This document shows, piece by piece, positions 54,529 to 62,549 of a DNA stretch of 64,000 nucleotides. The notes below the pieces were generated by a model. It worked only from the letters and a program-made list of their open reading frames with translations. It made no database searches and was not told the origin of the DNA. Position 1 is the first letter of the stretch; each line of letters opens with the position of its first letter. This DNA is from Prochlorococcus marinus str. MIT 1214 (GTDB lineage Bacteria > Cyanobacteriota > Cyanobacteriia > PCC-6307 > Cyanobiaceae): contig NZ_CP114777.1 in the NCBI RefSeq assembly GCF_027359355.1, positions 1,364,001 to 1,428,000 on the forward strand. The letters are read 5' to 3'. The position numbers and the translations under genes are program-made.

Positions 54529-54846
54529 TGTTTATTTTCTTTTGAATTTTAAACATCTTACTCTTAATTCTAGTCAATCTATGCTTTGTTGACTCTTTCT
54601 GAAATCATGTTTGAACTCATAGAGGGATCTAAACAGTTGATCTTTATATGACTTCTCAATCTTTAAATCAATGTCTAAAATGGAAATTTAAAAGGGAGAA
54701 AATCTCTTCTATGCCTTCCCCATATGTTTTGCACGAGAATTGAGGGGAAATTGGTTGCATACGGGAAAGAGATTATAAGGAATATTTGGGGTTTCATTGA
54801 GTGGGAATAGTAAAGACTACTACTTTGTAGTTATAAAGTTAAAACC
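54529..54846 (+). repeat. Spacer with RELR-type remnant and core
   Basis: No gene is seen. FYAFPICFARELRGNWLHTG, KRL, stop runs from about 54705 to 54778; AAGGAATATTTGGGG and the core follow. From 54782 the sequence is the shared block with 43199. The element TAAGAGTAAGATG for the gene on the left lies near 54555. Confidence 0.55.
54793..54810 (+). repeat. guaA-end core copy 14
   Basis: TTCATTGAGTGGGAATAG, the same as copy 9 at 43210, 37 bp beyond the 3' end of the gene at 54847. It is the right-most core I found. Confidence 0.6.
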
Positions 54847-56862
54847 TTACTTACATATTTCTTTTTTAAGTGCGATTGATACTCTTTCCATCACTTCTTG
54901 CCAATTATGTCGCTCGTGTTGTCTGAATAATCTCATCGATGGATACCAAAATGTTGTTTCTTCTTTTAGTCCCCATGTCCAAAAGGGTATATCTCTTAAA
55001 AGTAACCAAACTTTTTTTCCCATTCCTCCAGCTAAATGAGCAATTGATGTATCACAAGTAATAATCAAATCGCAGTTCTGGATGATGGCAGCATTTTCAA
55101 GAAAATCCCAAGTGGAATTAATTTGTGGTTGGCATTCAACAAACTTATTTTTAAATGAGCATTGTTCTAATTGTTCTGAACCAAACCCTTTTTGTAGAGA
55201 AAGTATTGATAGTTCATTCTGCTTAAAAAGAAGCGAGAAAGTTTCTAAAGGAATTGATCGTCCGTGGTAAGAACGCTTTTCCATCTCCGGGTTTCCTTGC
55301 CAATTAATCCCAATGATTGGTCTTTTTTCTTTAGAAAAAATATTTTTCCATTTTTGAGTGAATTGATCTGTTGAAAATATGTATGGTTGAGAAATGATTG
55401 GATTTTTTGGACTGATTTTGAGATATCTAGCTAAAGATAATAGTGGAATCCATTGACGTGCTGAAACTTTTTCTACTTGTTCTGGAGTTAATGGATTTTG
55501 ATCAATGGCTGAAGATTGGATCAATGAATGTAGTTTGGTTTGAGCAGAAAAAGAGACATCAAGACCTTTCTTTCTTAAATAAGGTATGTATCTCATATAT
55601 TGAAGTGTGTCTCCTAAACCTTGCTCACTAACGACTAAAATCTTGCTTTCTTGGTTTGATAGTTGATTGTCGATTCGTTTAAGTTTTGTCTTGCCGTGAA
55701 TAAGAGCAGGTCTCTTTTTTTTTAATCTAAACTCATAGTTCTCTAGACCATCTTTATAATTTCCTTTTAGGAGTTGTATGAGAGATAGATTAAAAAAAGC
55801 TTCTGCGAGATTAGGATTTTGTTCAATAGTTTGGCGAGTAGATACTTCTGCTTCTTGTAAGTTACCAAGATCACTCAATATGCTTCCCAGATTGCAATGA
55901 GCTTGTGCATGGTCAGGTTTGAGTTCAAGTTCAATAGCTTTGCGAGTAGATACTTCTGCTTCTTGTAAATTACCAAGATCACTCAATATGCTCCCCAGAT
56001 TGGAATGAGCTATTGCGTAATCAGGTTTAAGTTCAATGGCTTTTCGAGTCGATACTTCAGCTTCTTCTAAGTTACCAAGATCACTTAATATACTTCCCAG
56101 ATTTGAATGCGCTTCTGCATAGTCAGGCTTGAGTCTAATCGCTTTTCGAGTCGATAATTCAGCTTCTTGTAAGTTACCAAGATTACTGAATATACTTCCC
56201 AGATTTGAATGCGCTTCTGCATAGTCAGGCTGGAGTCCAATCGCTGTTCGAGTCGATACTTCAGCTTCTTGTAAATTACCAAGATCTTTTAATATGCTTC
56301 CCAGATTGGAATGAGCCATTGCAAAATCAGGTTTAAGTCCAATCGCTGTTCGAGTCGATACTTCAGCTTCTTCTAAGTTACCAAGATCTTTTAATATGTT
56401 TCCCAGATTTGAATGCGCTTCTGCATAGTCAGGCTTGAGTCTAATCGCTGTTCGAGTCGATACTTCAGCTTCTTCTAAGTTATCAAGATCTTTTAATATG
56501 TTTCCCAGATTTGAATGCGCTTCTGCATAGTCAGGCTTGAGTTCAATCGCTGTTCGAATCGATAATTCTGCTTCTTTTAATTTTCCAAGATTCTTTAAAA
56601 TGATTCCATAATTAGAAAAAACTCTGTGGTCTTTGAATCCCTCATTTATAAAATGTTGATAATATCTTAATGCTTCTAATATATTTCCTTGTGAGTGAAA
56701 TTTGAATGCTTGATTAATTATTTGTTCTTTAGAATATTTAGAAGGGAGTTGAGTAGAAATAGTAAGATTTTCTTCAATTTTATCTAAAGCAAAAGCAAGT
56801 GGAAATGCTTTAACCGCTTTAAATTTATTGTTTTCCTGCTCTTTTTTATCAGAACTTTCCAT
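54847..56862 (-). CDS. TPR-repeat protein with GT9-like glycosyltransferase domain
   Basis: The protein has 671 residues with a leader (VKAFPLAFALDKIEENLTI) and about nine TPR units. Several units (ILKDLGNLEEAEVSTRTAI) are near-identical 102-bp copies. One has an extra two residues (IELELKPDHAQ), a small in-frame duplication. The GT9-like domain starts ILVVSEQGLGDTLQYMRYI near 412 and has CDTSIAHLAGGMGKK near 607. The variable patch reads GNPEMEKRSYH, one residue longer than in the other three genes. The upstream TAGTAGTAAAAT element is at 56892-56905. It is the first TPR gene on the right edge of the array. Confidence 0.87.
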   Translation of the reverse strand: MESSDKKEQENNKFKAVKAFPLAFALDKIEENLTISTQLPSKYSKEQIINQAFKFHSQGNILEALRYYQHFINEGFKDHRVFSNYGIILKNLGKLKEAELSIRTAIELKPDYAEAHSNLGNILKDLDNLEEAEVSTRTAIRLKPDYAEAHSNLGNILKDLGNLEEAEVSTRTAIGLKPDFAMAHSNLGSILKDLGNLQEAEVSTRTAIGLQPDYAEAHSNLGSIFSNLGNLQEAELSTRKAIRLKPDYAEAHSNLGSILSDLGNLEEAEVSTRKAIELKPDYAIAHSNLGSILSDLGNLQEAEVSTRKAIELELKPDHAQAHCNLGSILSDLGNLQEAEVSTRQTIEQNPNLAEAFFNLSLIQLLKGNYKDGLENYEFRLKKKRPALIHGKTKLKRIDNQLSNQESKILVVSEQGLGDTLQYMRYIPYLRKKGLDVSFSAQTKLHSLIQSSAIDQNPLTPEQVEKVSARQWIPLLSLARYLKISPKNPIISQPYIFSTDQFTQKWKNIFSKEKRPIIGINWQGNPEMEKRSYHGRSIPLETFSLLFKQNELSILSLQKGFGSEQLEQCSFKNKFVECQPQINSTWDFLENAAIIQNCDLIITCDTSIAHLAGGMGKKVWLLLRDIPFWTWGLKEETTFWYPSMRLFRQHERHNWQEVMERVSIALKKEICK

Positions 56863-57457
56863 TTATTTTATCATGACTGTCTATTGAAATATATTTTACT
56901 ACTAATGTACAGATTACTTGGCTTTATATTTCTTCAGCGAGATAAAGCAGTAGCCTTGTGATTGCTTCGCCAAGAGATCTTTATTTTATGTGACATTTGA
57001 GAGTTGCTCTTGCATTGACTTCTCTAAAAAGTTATTGAGAACTATTTATACAGTCTTTCGTGTATATGATTTCATACCAGTATCTAGTTATTGGTGAGTT
57101 CAAATGAATTATCTTTGAAATGTCTTGTAGAGAAGCTAATGATTGGGGAGGAAGATCTAAACTGAAGAAATTCCCATAGATGAGTTTCAGCAAGTCTTTT
57201 ACTAGGTCTAAAATAAATAATTAATTTGATGAATTTACTTAAGTATTTGATTGAGGAAATAGTTCGTTTAAAAAATAATTAATTATTACATTTAATCTTA
57301 TGGAGTGAAAATATTTGTTTATAAAAAGTAGATGAATAATCAAATTTGTCACTTTTTTATTCTTTGGATCTTTCTTTGCATTTCAAACAAGCAAATTAAT
57401 TGTGGCCAGAGTTCGAAAAAGGCGTGATCATTTAATAACAGAGAGTTTTAGCATCTA
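56863..57457. other. Right flank of the TPR array, no gene recognised
   Basis: AT-rich, with the upstream element of the last TPR gene at 56892. No core, arm repeat or hairpin of the island type was found here. Confidence 0.45.
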
Positions 57458-58186
57458 ATGTCATTCGAAGTTACTTACAACGGGGATATTCAATACATTA
57501 AGGTTTTCTACTCAACTGATAAAACCAGAGATGGAAAATATTATGGCCATTTCTACAAAAAAATGGATGCACTTGCGAGTGACTTAAAACGCTTAAAACA
57601 GGAACTTGATGAAGATAGTAAAAAGGCAGCGATGATTGCTAAAGATGCTGCTAATAAAGCACTTTCTGAGAGATTTGGATCACTCAGATACATTATTGAT
57701 GAGCGTCATTGGGACGAAGATATGGTTATCAGTAAGATTCTTGATGATAGAAAAGAGGAAATGTTGGCACTAGCACAGAAGACCTTTAATAACGAGGTTC
57801 TTCTGGAAGAGGACGGAGCAGAAGAATATCAAATCCACTTGGATGAAGGAGTAATAGAAGTTGATGGCGAGGGTGTAGAGACATCGATAATGGATTTTTT
57901 TGATTCTGACGATTATCACGCATTGAATGAAGCAAAATTAGAAAAATTGGAACAACTTGATTGGTTTATTATTTGGTCGAGAACAGAGGCAGGTGAGTTT
58001 AAGACAGAGGGTGGACAGCACCAGGGTAATTATTCATCGAAGGAATTAAACATGAAAAATTGCTTACTTACTTATAGAAATTTACCTCTTGTTATTCCCT
58101 CTAACGGCACGGATATCTTTAGTAATGAACTTGAAATCCATTTTGCAGATGAAACCAGAACTAGCATTGAAATTCGTGATGCTTAA
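57458..58186 (+). CDS. Unknown acidic protein (242 aa)
   Basis: MSFEVTYNGDIQYIKVFYST... begins with an amphipathic beta-rich segment. A Lys/Glu/Ala-rich helix or coiled coil follows (KMDALASDLKRLKQELDEDS ... MIAKDAANKAL, about 31-70), and then a strongly acidic middle (LLEEDGAEEYQIHLDEGVIE). No motif or domain is recognised. The ATG is preceded by AACAGAGAG at a reasonable distance. Its codon use is less AT-extreme than that of the TPR genes. A hairpin with GGGTG and CACCC arms lies about 150 bp past its stop. Confidence 0.65.
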   Translation: MSFEVTYNGDIQYIKVFYSTDKTRDGKYYGHFYKKMDALASDLKRLKQELDEDSKKAAMIAKDAANKALSERFGSLRYIIDERHWDEDMVISKILDDRKEEMLALAQKTFNNEVLLEEDGAEEYQIHLDEGVIEVDGEGVETSIMDFFDSDDYHALNEAKLEKLEQLDWFIIWSRTEAGEFKTEGGQHQGNYSSKELNMKNCLLTYRNLPLVIPSNGTDIFSNELEIHFADETRTSIEIRDA

Positions 58187-58337
58187 GCTTTATCAGCATT
58201 GAGCGCAACCAAAATCAATTTAGAGAGAAAATGGAAAGGTTACCTTAATCAAATAAAATCATCTGTGTTTACTTCGAATACAAATTAAGAGCATGGTGAA
58301 CGCAATGAACACTGGAAAATTTCAAGAAATAAAAAAT

Positions 58338-58363
58338 GGGGTGAGAGTTCTTGCACCCTATTT
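58338..58363 (+). terminator. Possible terminator of the acidic-protein gene
   Basis: GGGTG (58339-58343) and CACCC (58354-58358) form a short stem with a 10-nt loop, followed by TATTTA. Weak T run, so only moderately convincing. Confidence 0.45.
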
Positions 58364-58421
58364 ATAATCTTGATTATTAGTGAAATTTAGTGAATTAATC
58401 TTTTTCCTTATTGACTTATAT

Positions 58422-58661
58422 TTACTTACCACCATTGCAGAAGCGAACTGAATTGGAAGTACTCTTTCCAGTCGCTTGAACCTCTGCAACACATTCGTTG
58501 AATACTTTAGACTCTTGTTTGACAGAACAAAAACCAACGGCTATTACAGCAAGAGCAACAGCAGAAACGACACTAGAACCTAGTTGAATTATGCCATAGG
58601 CAAACATCGCTTTGCCTTTTCCACCGCAATTTTTTTTGTTTATTTTATTTTCTTCAGTCAT
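58422..58661 (-). CDS. Small membrane protein, unknown function
   Basis: The 79-residue product starts with a charged tail (MTEENKINKKNCGGKGK), followed by one hydrophobic helix (YGIIQLGSSVVSAVALAVIAVGFC, about 22-45). A soluble end has two Cys (FNECVAEVQATG ... VRFCNGGK) that could form a disulphide on the outer side. No family is recognised, though small proteins of this plan are frequent in picocyanobacteria. Confidence 0.55.
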   Translation of the reverse strand: MTEENKINKKNCGGKGKAMFAYGIIQLGSSVVSAVALAVIAVGFCSVKQESKVFNECVAEVQATGKSTSNSVRFCNGGK

Positions 58662-59060
58662 TTGATTGTAGTTAATAATTTATTTTAATTTAATCGTAGC
58701 TTCATTCATGTAAAAACTTGTAGAGAATACCGTTCACATTTAATTTTTTGAGATCAGGTGGAAATGTTTCCTTGTTTGCACCGTGGAATATGTCAATTTC
58801 TCACAAAGACATCTTTACTCATCTGATGGAAAACTCAAATATGAGCAGGTGTGTTTATTGACAATCATGTTAGATAATTCAAAAATTATTTATTAAAAAA
58901 ACACTCTTCTTACAAGAAGTTAGGTGCTTTTTTTAACAGAACGATTGTGTGAGGAGTTGGCCTGTCACTTTATTTCTACTCCTCTGAGGACTTTTTATCA
59001 CTATTACAAATCAAAATGACTTAGAGCATGAGGCTAAATTGTTTTATGGCCTGCAGATTC
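58662..59060 (+). repeat. Decayed partial copy of the 620-bp block
   Basis: 58745-59010 keeps TTTGAGATCAGG, GTTTCCTTGTTT, a hairpin ACTCTTC ... GAAGTTAGGTGC with a T run, and TTGTGTGAGGAGTTG in the same order as 20680-20935. It lacks most of the stems. No gene is seen. Confidence 0.55.
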
Positions 59061-59378
59061 TTAGTCTTCCGCATTTTCAAATTGTTTTGCTAATCTAAAA
59101 CCTTTTCTAAGAATTAAATATATTCCATATAAACCTGCTAACAGCGGAAGAACTATTAGAGGGTTTGGACTGTAGTTGGAAGAGTTTTTTACACCATCGA
59201 CGTATTCTATACCTGAGCATTTGAAATATAGAAAACTTGTGAATACAATTCCCCATCCAACGATTGATAGAATGCCTCCTTTTTTGTCACCTTCATAAAA
59301 TCTATCTAAACCCCATCCCCAACCGATAGCAAGGATTACTCCTCTTGTGACAGCATTTTTTTCTTGCTTACGTAGCAT
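59061..59378 (-). CDS. TM2-domain-like membrane protein
   Basis: The preferred start is the ATG at 59378 (MLRKQEKNAVTRGVILAI..., 105 residues); the open frame extends to 59519 but the extra N-terminus is rich in low-complexity residues. The first helix GVILAIGWGWGLDRFYEGDK with the following KKGGILSIVGWGIVFTSFLY fits the TM2 pattern (Gly-rich helix, D-R-F-Y-x-G loop, second helix). A third hydrophobic stretch is near the end (LIVLPLLAGLYGIYLIL). The function of TM2 proteins is mostly unknown. Confidence 0.65.
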   Translation of the reverse strand: MLRKQEKNAVTRGVILAIGWGWGLDRFYEGDKKGGILSIVGWGIVFTSFLYFKCSGIEYVDGVKNSSNYSPNPLIVLPLLAGLYGIYLILRKGFRLAKQFENAED

Positions 59379-59687
59379 TGCCTTGTGTGAGTATGTTCGC
59401 AATGAACATAACTGAAAAATTGTTGTTTTGCATGAATAGATTAAAGAAGATACTTGTTCCTGTAAAAATTTGGATTTCGCTTGTTGAGAAAATTCGTACG
59501 AAATCAAGTCTGAAAGCATCCTTACTCAAATTTATTATTTGAGAGTTAAATAGACATTGATCAAAATAATTCTATCTGCACTTTTTGAAGTTAGACCAAT
59601 TTGAATATTCTTAAGTTGAGCAATCATATGTCAGGGGGTGGTCTCTTTCAACAAAAAAAGATAACTTAGTTCAATGGCTGATTACTT

Positions 59688-60299
59688 TTGACAGTTGCAC
59701 AACAGACTGATTCTCATTTAAGCCGAAGGCTTCAGAATGATAGTATTACTATTTCTGGAAAGGTTATTTATATTAATCCTTTTCTATATTGGCGACGATT
59801 CGACAACAATACTGATAGATGGTTGAGAGAGCCTGGCCAGTTAGGGGAGGAGCAAATCAATCTTAATAGAACTCGCTTTTATCCTGAAGTTGATTGGACT
59901 TTTCTTACAGACGAAGAGCGTGTTATTAAAGATGCTGCAGTTGAAATGTTTTTAAAAACACTTGAATTAATAGGAACTTTTCACCCTCATCTTACTGCTG
60001 GACAATTGTTAGAAGTAGAGAGAAAAATGGCAGTAACTAAAAAAAAGTCTTTTGAGCGTTGGGTAGAAAAGTCTTTTAGAAAAAAAATTAATCAAGCTTC
60101 AAAAGAGCGTAATAGGTTTGCTAGAGAACGTTTTATAAGAGGTTGGAGAGAATGGTTAACTCTAGAAACCACCCATCAAGCTTTTCTTCCATTCGCAGCA
60201 GCCATTGTAATGTCAATCTTTGCGGGTTGGTCCATAGGTATTTCTAATAATAGTTGTACCCCTTACTTCTCAACATCAGAAACAGGTATTCTGAAGTAG
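59688..60299 (+). CDS. Conserved-looking protein with C-terminal membrane helix, unknown function
   Basis: The frame opens with a TTG at 59688; the ATG at 59674 is in another frame and stops after five codons. The 203-residue product has a conserved-looking start (VIYINPFLYWRRFDNNTDRW LREP...), a basic helical middle (KKSFERWVEKSFRKKINQAS, RNRFARERFIRGWREWL) and one helix near the end (FLPFAAAIVMSIFAGWSIGI). It marks the return of backbone genes right of the island. No domain assigned. Confidence 0.65.
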   Translation: MTVAQQTDSHLSRRLQNDSITISGKVIYINPFLYWRRFDNNTDRWLREPGQLGEEQINLNRTRFYPEVDWTFLTDEERVIKDAAVEMFLKTLELIGTFHPHLTAGQLLEVERKMAVTKKKSFERWVEKSFRKKINQASKERNRFARERFIRGWREWLTLETTHQAFLPFAAAIVMSIFAGWSIGISNNSCTPYFSTSETGILK

Positions 60300-60315
60300 C
60301 GTTTATAAAGCCATT

Positions 60316-60690
60316 ATGGCTCAAGATCAATTAAAGGATTTTCATTTATTTGCAATAGAGTCTGCTTTACCTTTTGGTATGGGTATTATTCAAAATGCTA
60401 AAACCGGTGGACTTCAAAAAATAATGGATGTAATCAAATCAAAAGATCCATTTACAGAGTTCCAAGTTGATGGTGAGCCCTCTGCAAAGAGAGTGAGGGA
60501 AAAGATTGATCAATTGATTCCCGGCTTAGGTTATCCAGTCGTTTCAGTTGATGTAACAGTTGAAGAGAATTATCCTGATTATGAAATCAATGATCACGAT
60601 TCTTTAGTCTCAACTTTAAATAGAATTGACACTAAATTAGATGAATTGAGACGTTGTTTGAACAATGACTCATTAAAAATAGATAATTAA
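60316..60690 (+). CDS. Small soluble protein, unknown function, upstream of the PBP2 gene
   Basis: The 124-residue product MAQDQLKDFHLFAIESALPF... has a compact N-terminal part, PGLGYPVVSVDVTVEE in the centre and a C-terminal helix (LVSTLNRIDTKLDELRRCL). It probably belongs to a cyanobacteria-specific family of unknown function. It lies between the TTG-start gene (17 bp gap) and the PBP2 gene (22 bp gap), so the three may be co-transcribed. Confidence 0.7.
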   Translation: MAQDQLKDFHLFAIESALPFGMGIIQNAKTGGLQKIMDVIKSKDPFTEFQVDGEPSAKRVREKIDQLIPGLGYPVVSVDVTVEENYPDYEINDHDSLVSTLNRIDTKLDELRRCLNNDSLKIDN

Positions 60691-60711
60691 TAAATATTCT
60701 TACTTTTCTTA

Positions 60712-62547
60712 ATGAAGAAAAAAGAAAAATTATATTTAAGTTCTAAGAAGCATGTAGGTGCTTTTAATCAACCCCTGATTTTCTTTTTGTTTATTTGTTT
60801 AATTTTTTCAGTTACAGGTGTGCGTCTTTTTTGGATACAAATAATGAATGGATCATATTATAAAAAACTATCAGAAGAAAATAGAATCAAGCTAATTGCT
60901 AATCCACCAATAAGAGGAAGATTATTAGATCGTAATGGTGTAGTTCTTGCTGATAATAAACTCTTTTATTCATTATCTATTCAACCTAGACTTTTAACTA
61001 ATAGTGCATGGATTGATCTGAGAAAATCTTTATCTGATTTGTTAAATGTTTCTACTGATGAATTAGAGTTTGCATTTAATAGAAGTCATTCTGACACTCC
61101 TTATAAAAAGGTACTATTAACTGATTTATCAGAGGAGCAAGTTATAAGGTTTAAAGAACAAGAGAATAACTTGTATGGTGCTCAAATTGATATTGGTTTA
61201 GTTAGAAACTATCCTTATAAGTCTTTAGCTGCTCATGCTTTGGGTTATACACAGTTAGTAACGCAAAATGAGTTCTCTAAGCTTTCAGAAAGAGGTTATA
61301 AATTATCTGATCGAATTGGACGTAAAGGTATAGAAGCAGCTTTTGAATCTGAATTGCGAGGTGAATGGGGAGGTGAAATGCTTGAGATTGATTCAATAGG
61401 TGCGGTTCAACGGAGCCTGGGGTTAAAGTTGCCTAAAGCTGGTAAGGATATCAAATTAACTCTTGATCTGGGCTTACAACTCACTGCAGAAAAAGTTTTG
61501 TCCGATAAAATTGCTGGAGCAATTGTAGCGATGGATCCACGTACAGGTGCAATTAGAGCAATTGCTAGTAAACCTACTTTCGATCTTAATTTTTTTTCTC
61601 AACCTTTTACAAATAAACAATATGACAATCTTTTTGTGTCAACTAATCTTCCTCTTTTGAGTAGAGCATTTAATGCGTATGATCCAGGAAGTACATGGAA
61701 ACCTGTTACTGCTATAGCTGGTATGGAAAGTGGGAAATTTCCTGCTAATCAAAAATTAAAGACGGTTCCTTGTATTACATATGGGAGTCATTGTTTTCCA
61801 GAACATAATAAAAGAGGTTTTGGGTGGATAGGCTATGAAGATGCATTCAGAGTCTCAAGTAATACTTTCTTTTACCAAGTTGGAGTTGGTTCTGGTTCGA
61901 AGGCTTTATATGATGCCGCAATCAAACTTGGCTTCGATAATTATAGTGGGATAGAAACTTATCTTGATGAAAATAAAGGCTTAGTAGGGAATAAGAAATG
62001 GGCTGATGAGGGTCGTGGCTTGGGTAAGCCTGGAGAAACCCCTTGGATCGTAGAGGACATGGCTAGTGCATCTATTGGTCAATCTGTTGTTCTAGTTACT
62101 CCATTGCAATTAGCAAGAGCATATGCAGTTTTTGCAAATGGTGGTTATTTGATTACTCCTCATTTAGTTGATGCCAATATAAATTGGAGATCAGAGAAAT
62201 ATTTAGAAAAAGTAGATATTCATGATACGACACTCGATACAATTCGTCGCGGTCTTCGAAAAGTAGTAACTAGTGGTACAGGCATGGGAATAAATAAAGA
62301 TACCTTTACTCTCCCTCCAGTCGCTGGTAAAACTGGAACGGCTGAAGATAGTAGTGGAGGTGCTGATCATGCATGGTTTGCTGGTTTTGCACCTTATGAA
62401 TCTGGAGAAATAGTTATTGTTGCATTTGCGCAGAATACTCCTGGTGGTGGTTCAGTGCATGCTCTACCTATGGCAAAAAAAGTGTTGCAGACATGGTATG
62501 AGTTGCAGTCTAATAACCAATCAAGTAGTGGTAAAGATGAGGAATAG
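60712..62547 (+). CDS. mrdA: Penicillin-binding protein 2 (peptidoglycan transpeptidase)
   Basis: The 611-residue class B PBP has a single N-terminal membrane helix (about 20-42). A pedestal domain with RGRLLDRNGVVLADN follows. The transpeptidase motifs are S-x-x-K in DPGSTWKPVTAI (Ser about 327), S-x-N in VSSNTFFYQVG (about 382-384) and KTG in PVAGKTGTAEDSSG (Lys about 540). It cross-links peptidoglycan during elongation, usually with RodA. The N-terminus and length match PBP2 better than FtsI. It converges on the FMN reductase gene with 2 bp between stops. Confidence 0.93.
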   Translation: MKKKEKLYLSSKKHVGAFNQPLIFFLFICLIFSVTGVRLFWIQIMNGSYYKKLSEENRIKLIANPPIRGRLLDRNGVVLADNKLFYSLSIQPRLLTNSAWIDLRKSLSDLLNVSTDELEFAFNRSHSDTPYKKVLLTDLSEEQVIRFKEQENNLYGAQIDIGLVRNYPYKSLAAHALGYTQLVTQNEFSKLSERGYKLSDRIGRKGIEAAFESELRGEWGGEMLEIDSIGAVQRSLGLKLPKAGKDIKLTLDLGLQLTAEKVLSDKIAGAIVAMDPRTGAIRAIASKPTFDLNFFSQPFTNKQYDNLFVSTNLPLLSRAFNAYDPGSTWKPVTAIAGMESGKFPANQKLKTVPCITYGSHCFPEHNKRGFGWIGYEDAFRVSSNTFFYQVGVGSGSKALYDAAIKLGFDNYSGIETYLDENKGLVGNKKWADEGRGLGKPGETPWIVEDMASASIGQSVVLVTPLQLARAYAVFANGGYLITPHLVDANINWRSEKYLEKVDIHDTTLDTIRRGLRKVVTSGTGMGINKDTFTLPPVAGKTGTAEDSSGGADHAWFAGFAPYESGEIVIVAFAQNTPGGGSVHALPMAKKVLQTWYELQSNNQSSSGKDEE

Positions 62548-62549
62548 AT

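Noticed and set aside
43685-55296. Diversity-generating retroelement as the cause of the variable patch
   Set aside because: No reverse transcriptase, no template repeat and no adenine-directed substitution pattern is visible in the window.
13360-56862. Regular short repeats that could suggest a CRISPR array
   Set aside because: The period is 102 bp and in frame with 34-residue TPR units. There are no unique spacers of 30-40 bp between identical repeats and no cas genes.
9653-57457. tRNA-anchored integration (tycheposon type)
   Set aside because: I found no tRNA gene or tRNA 3' fragment at either edge. The repeated core matches guaA instead.
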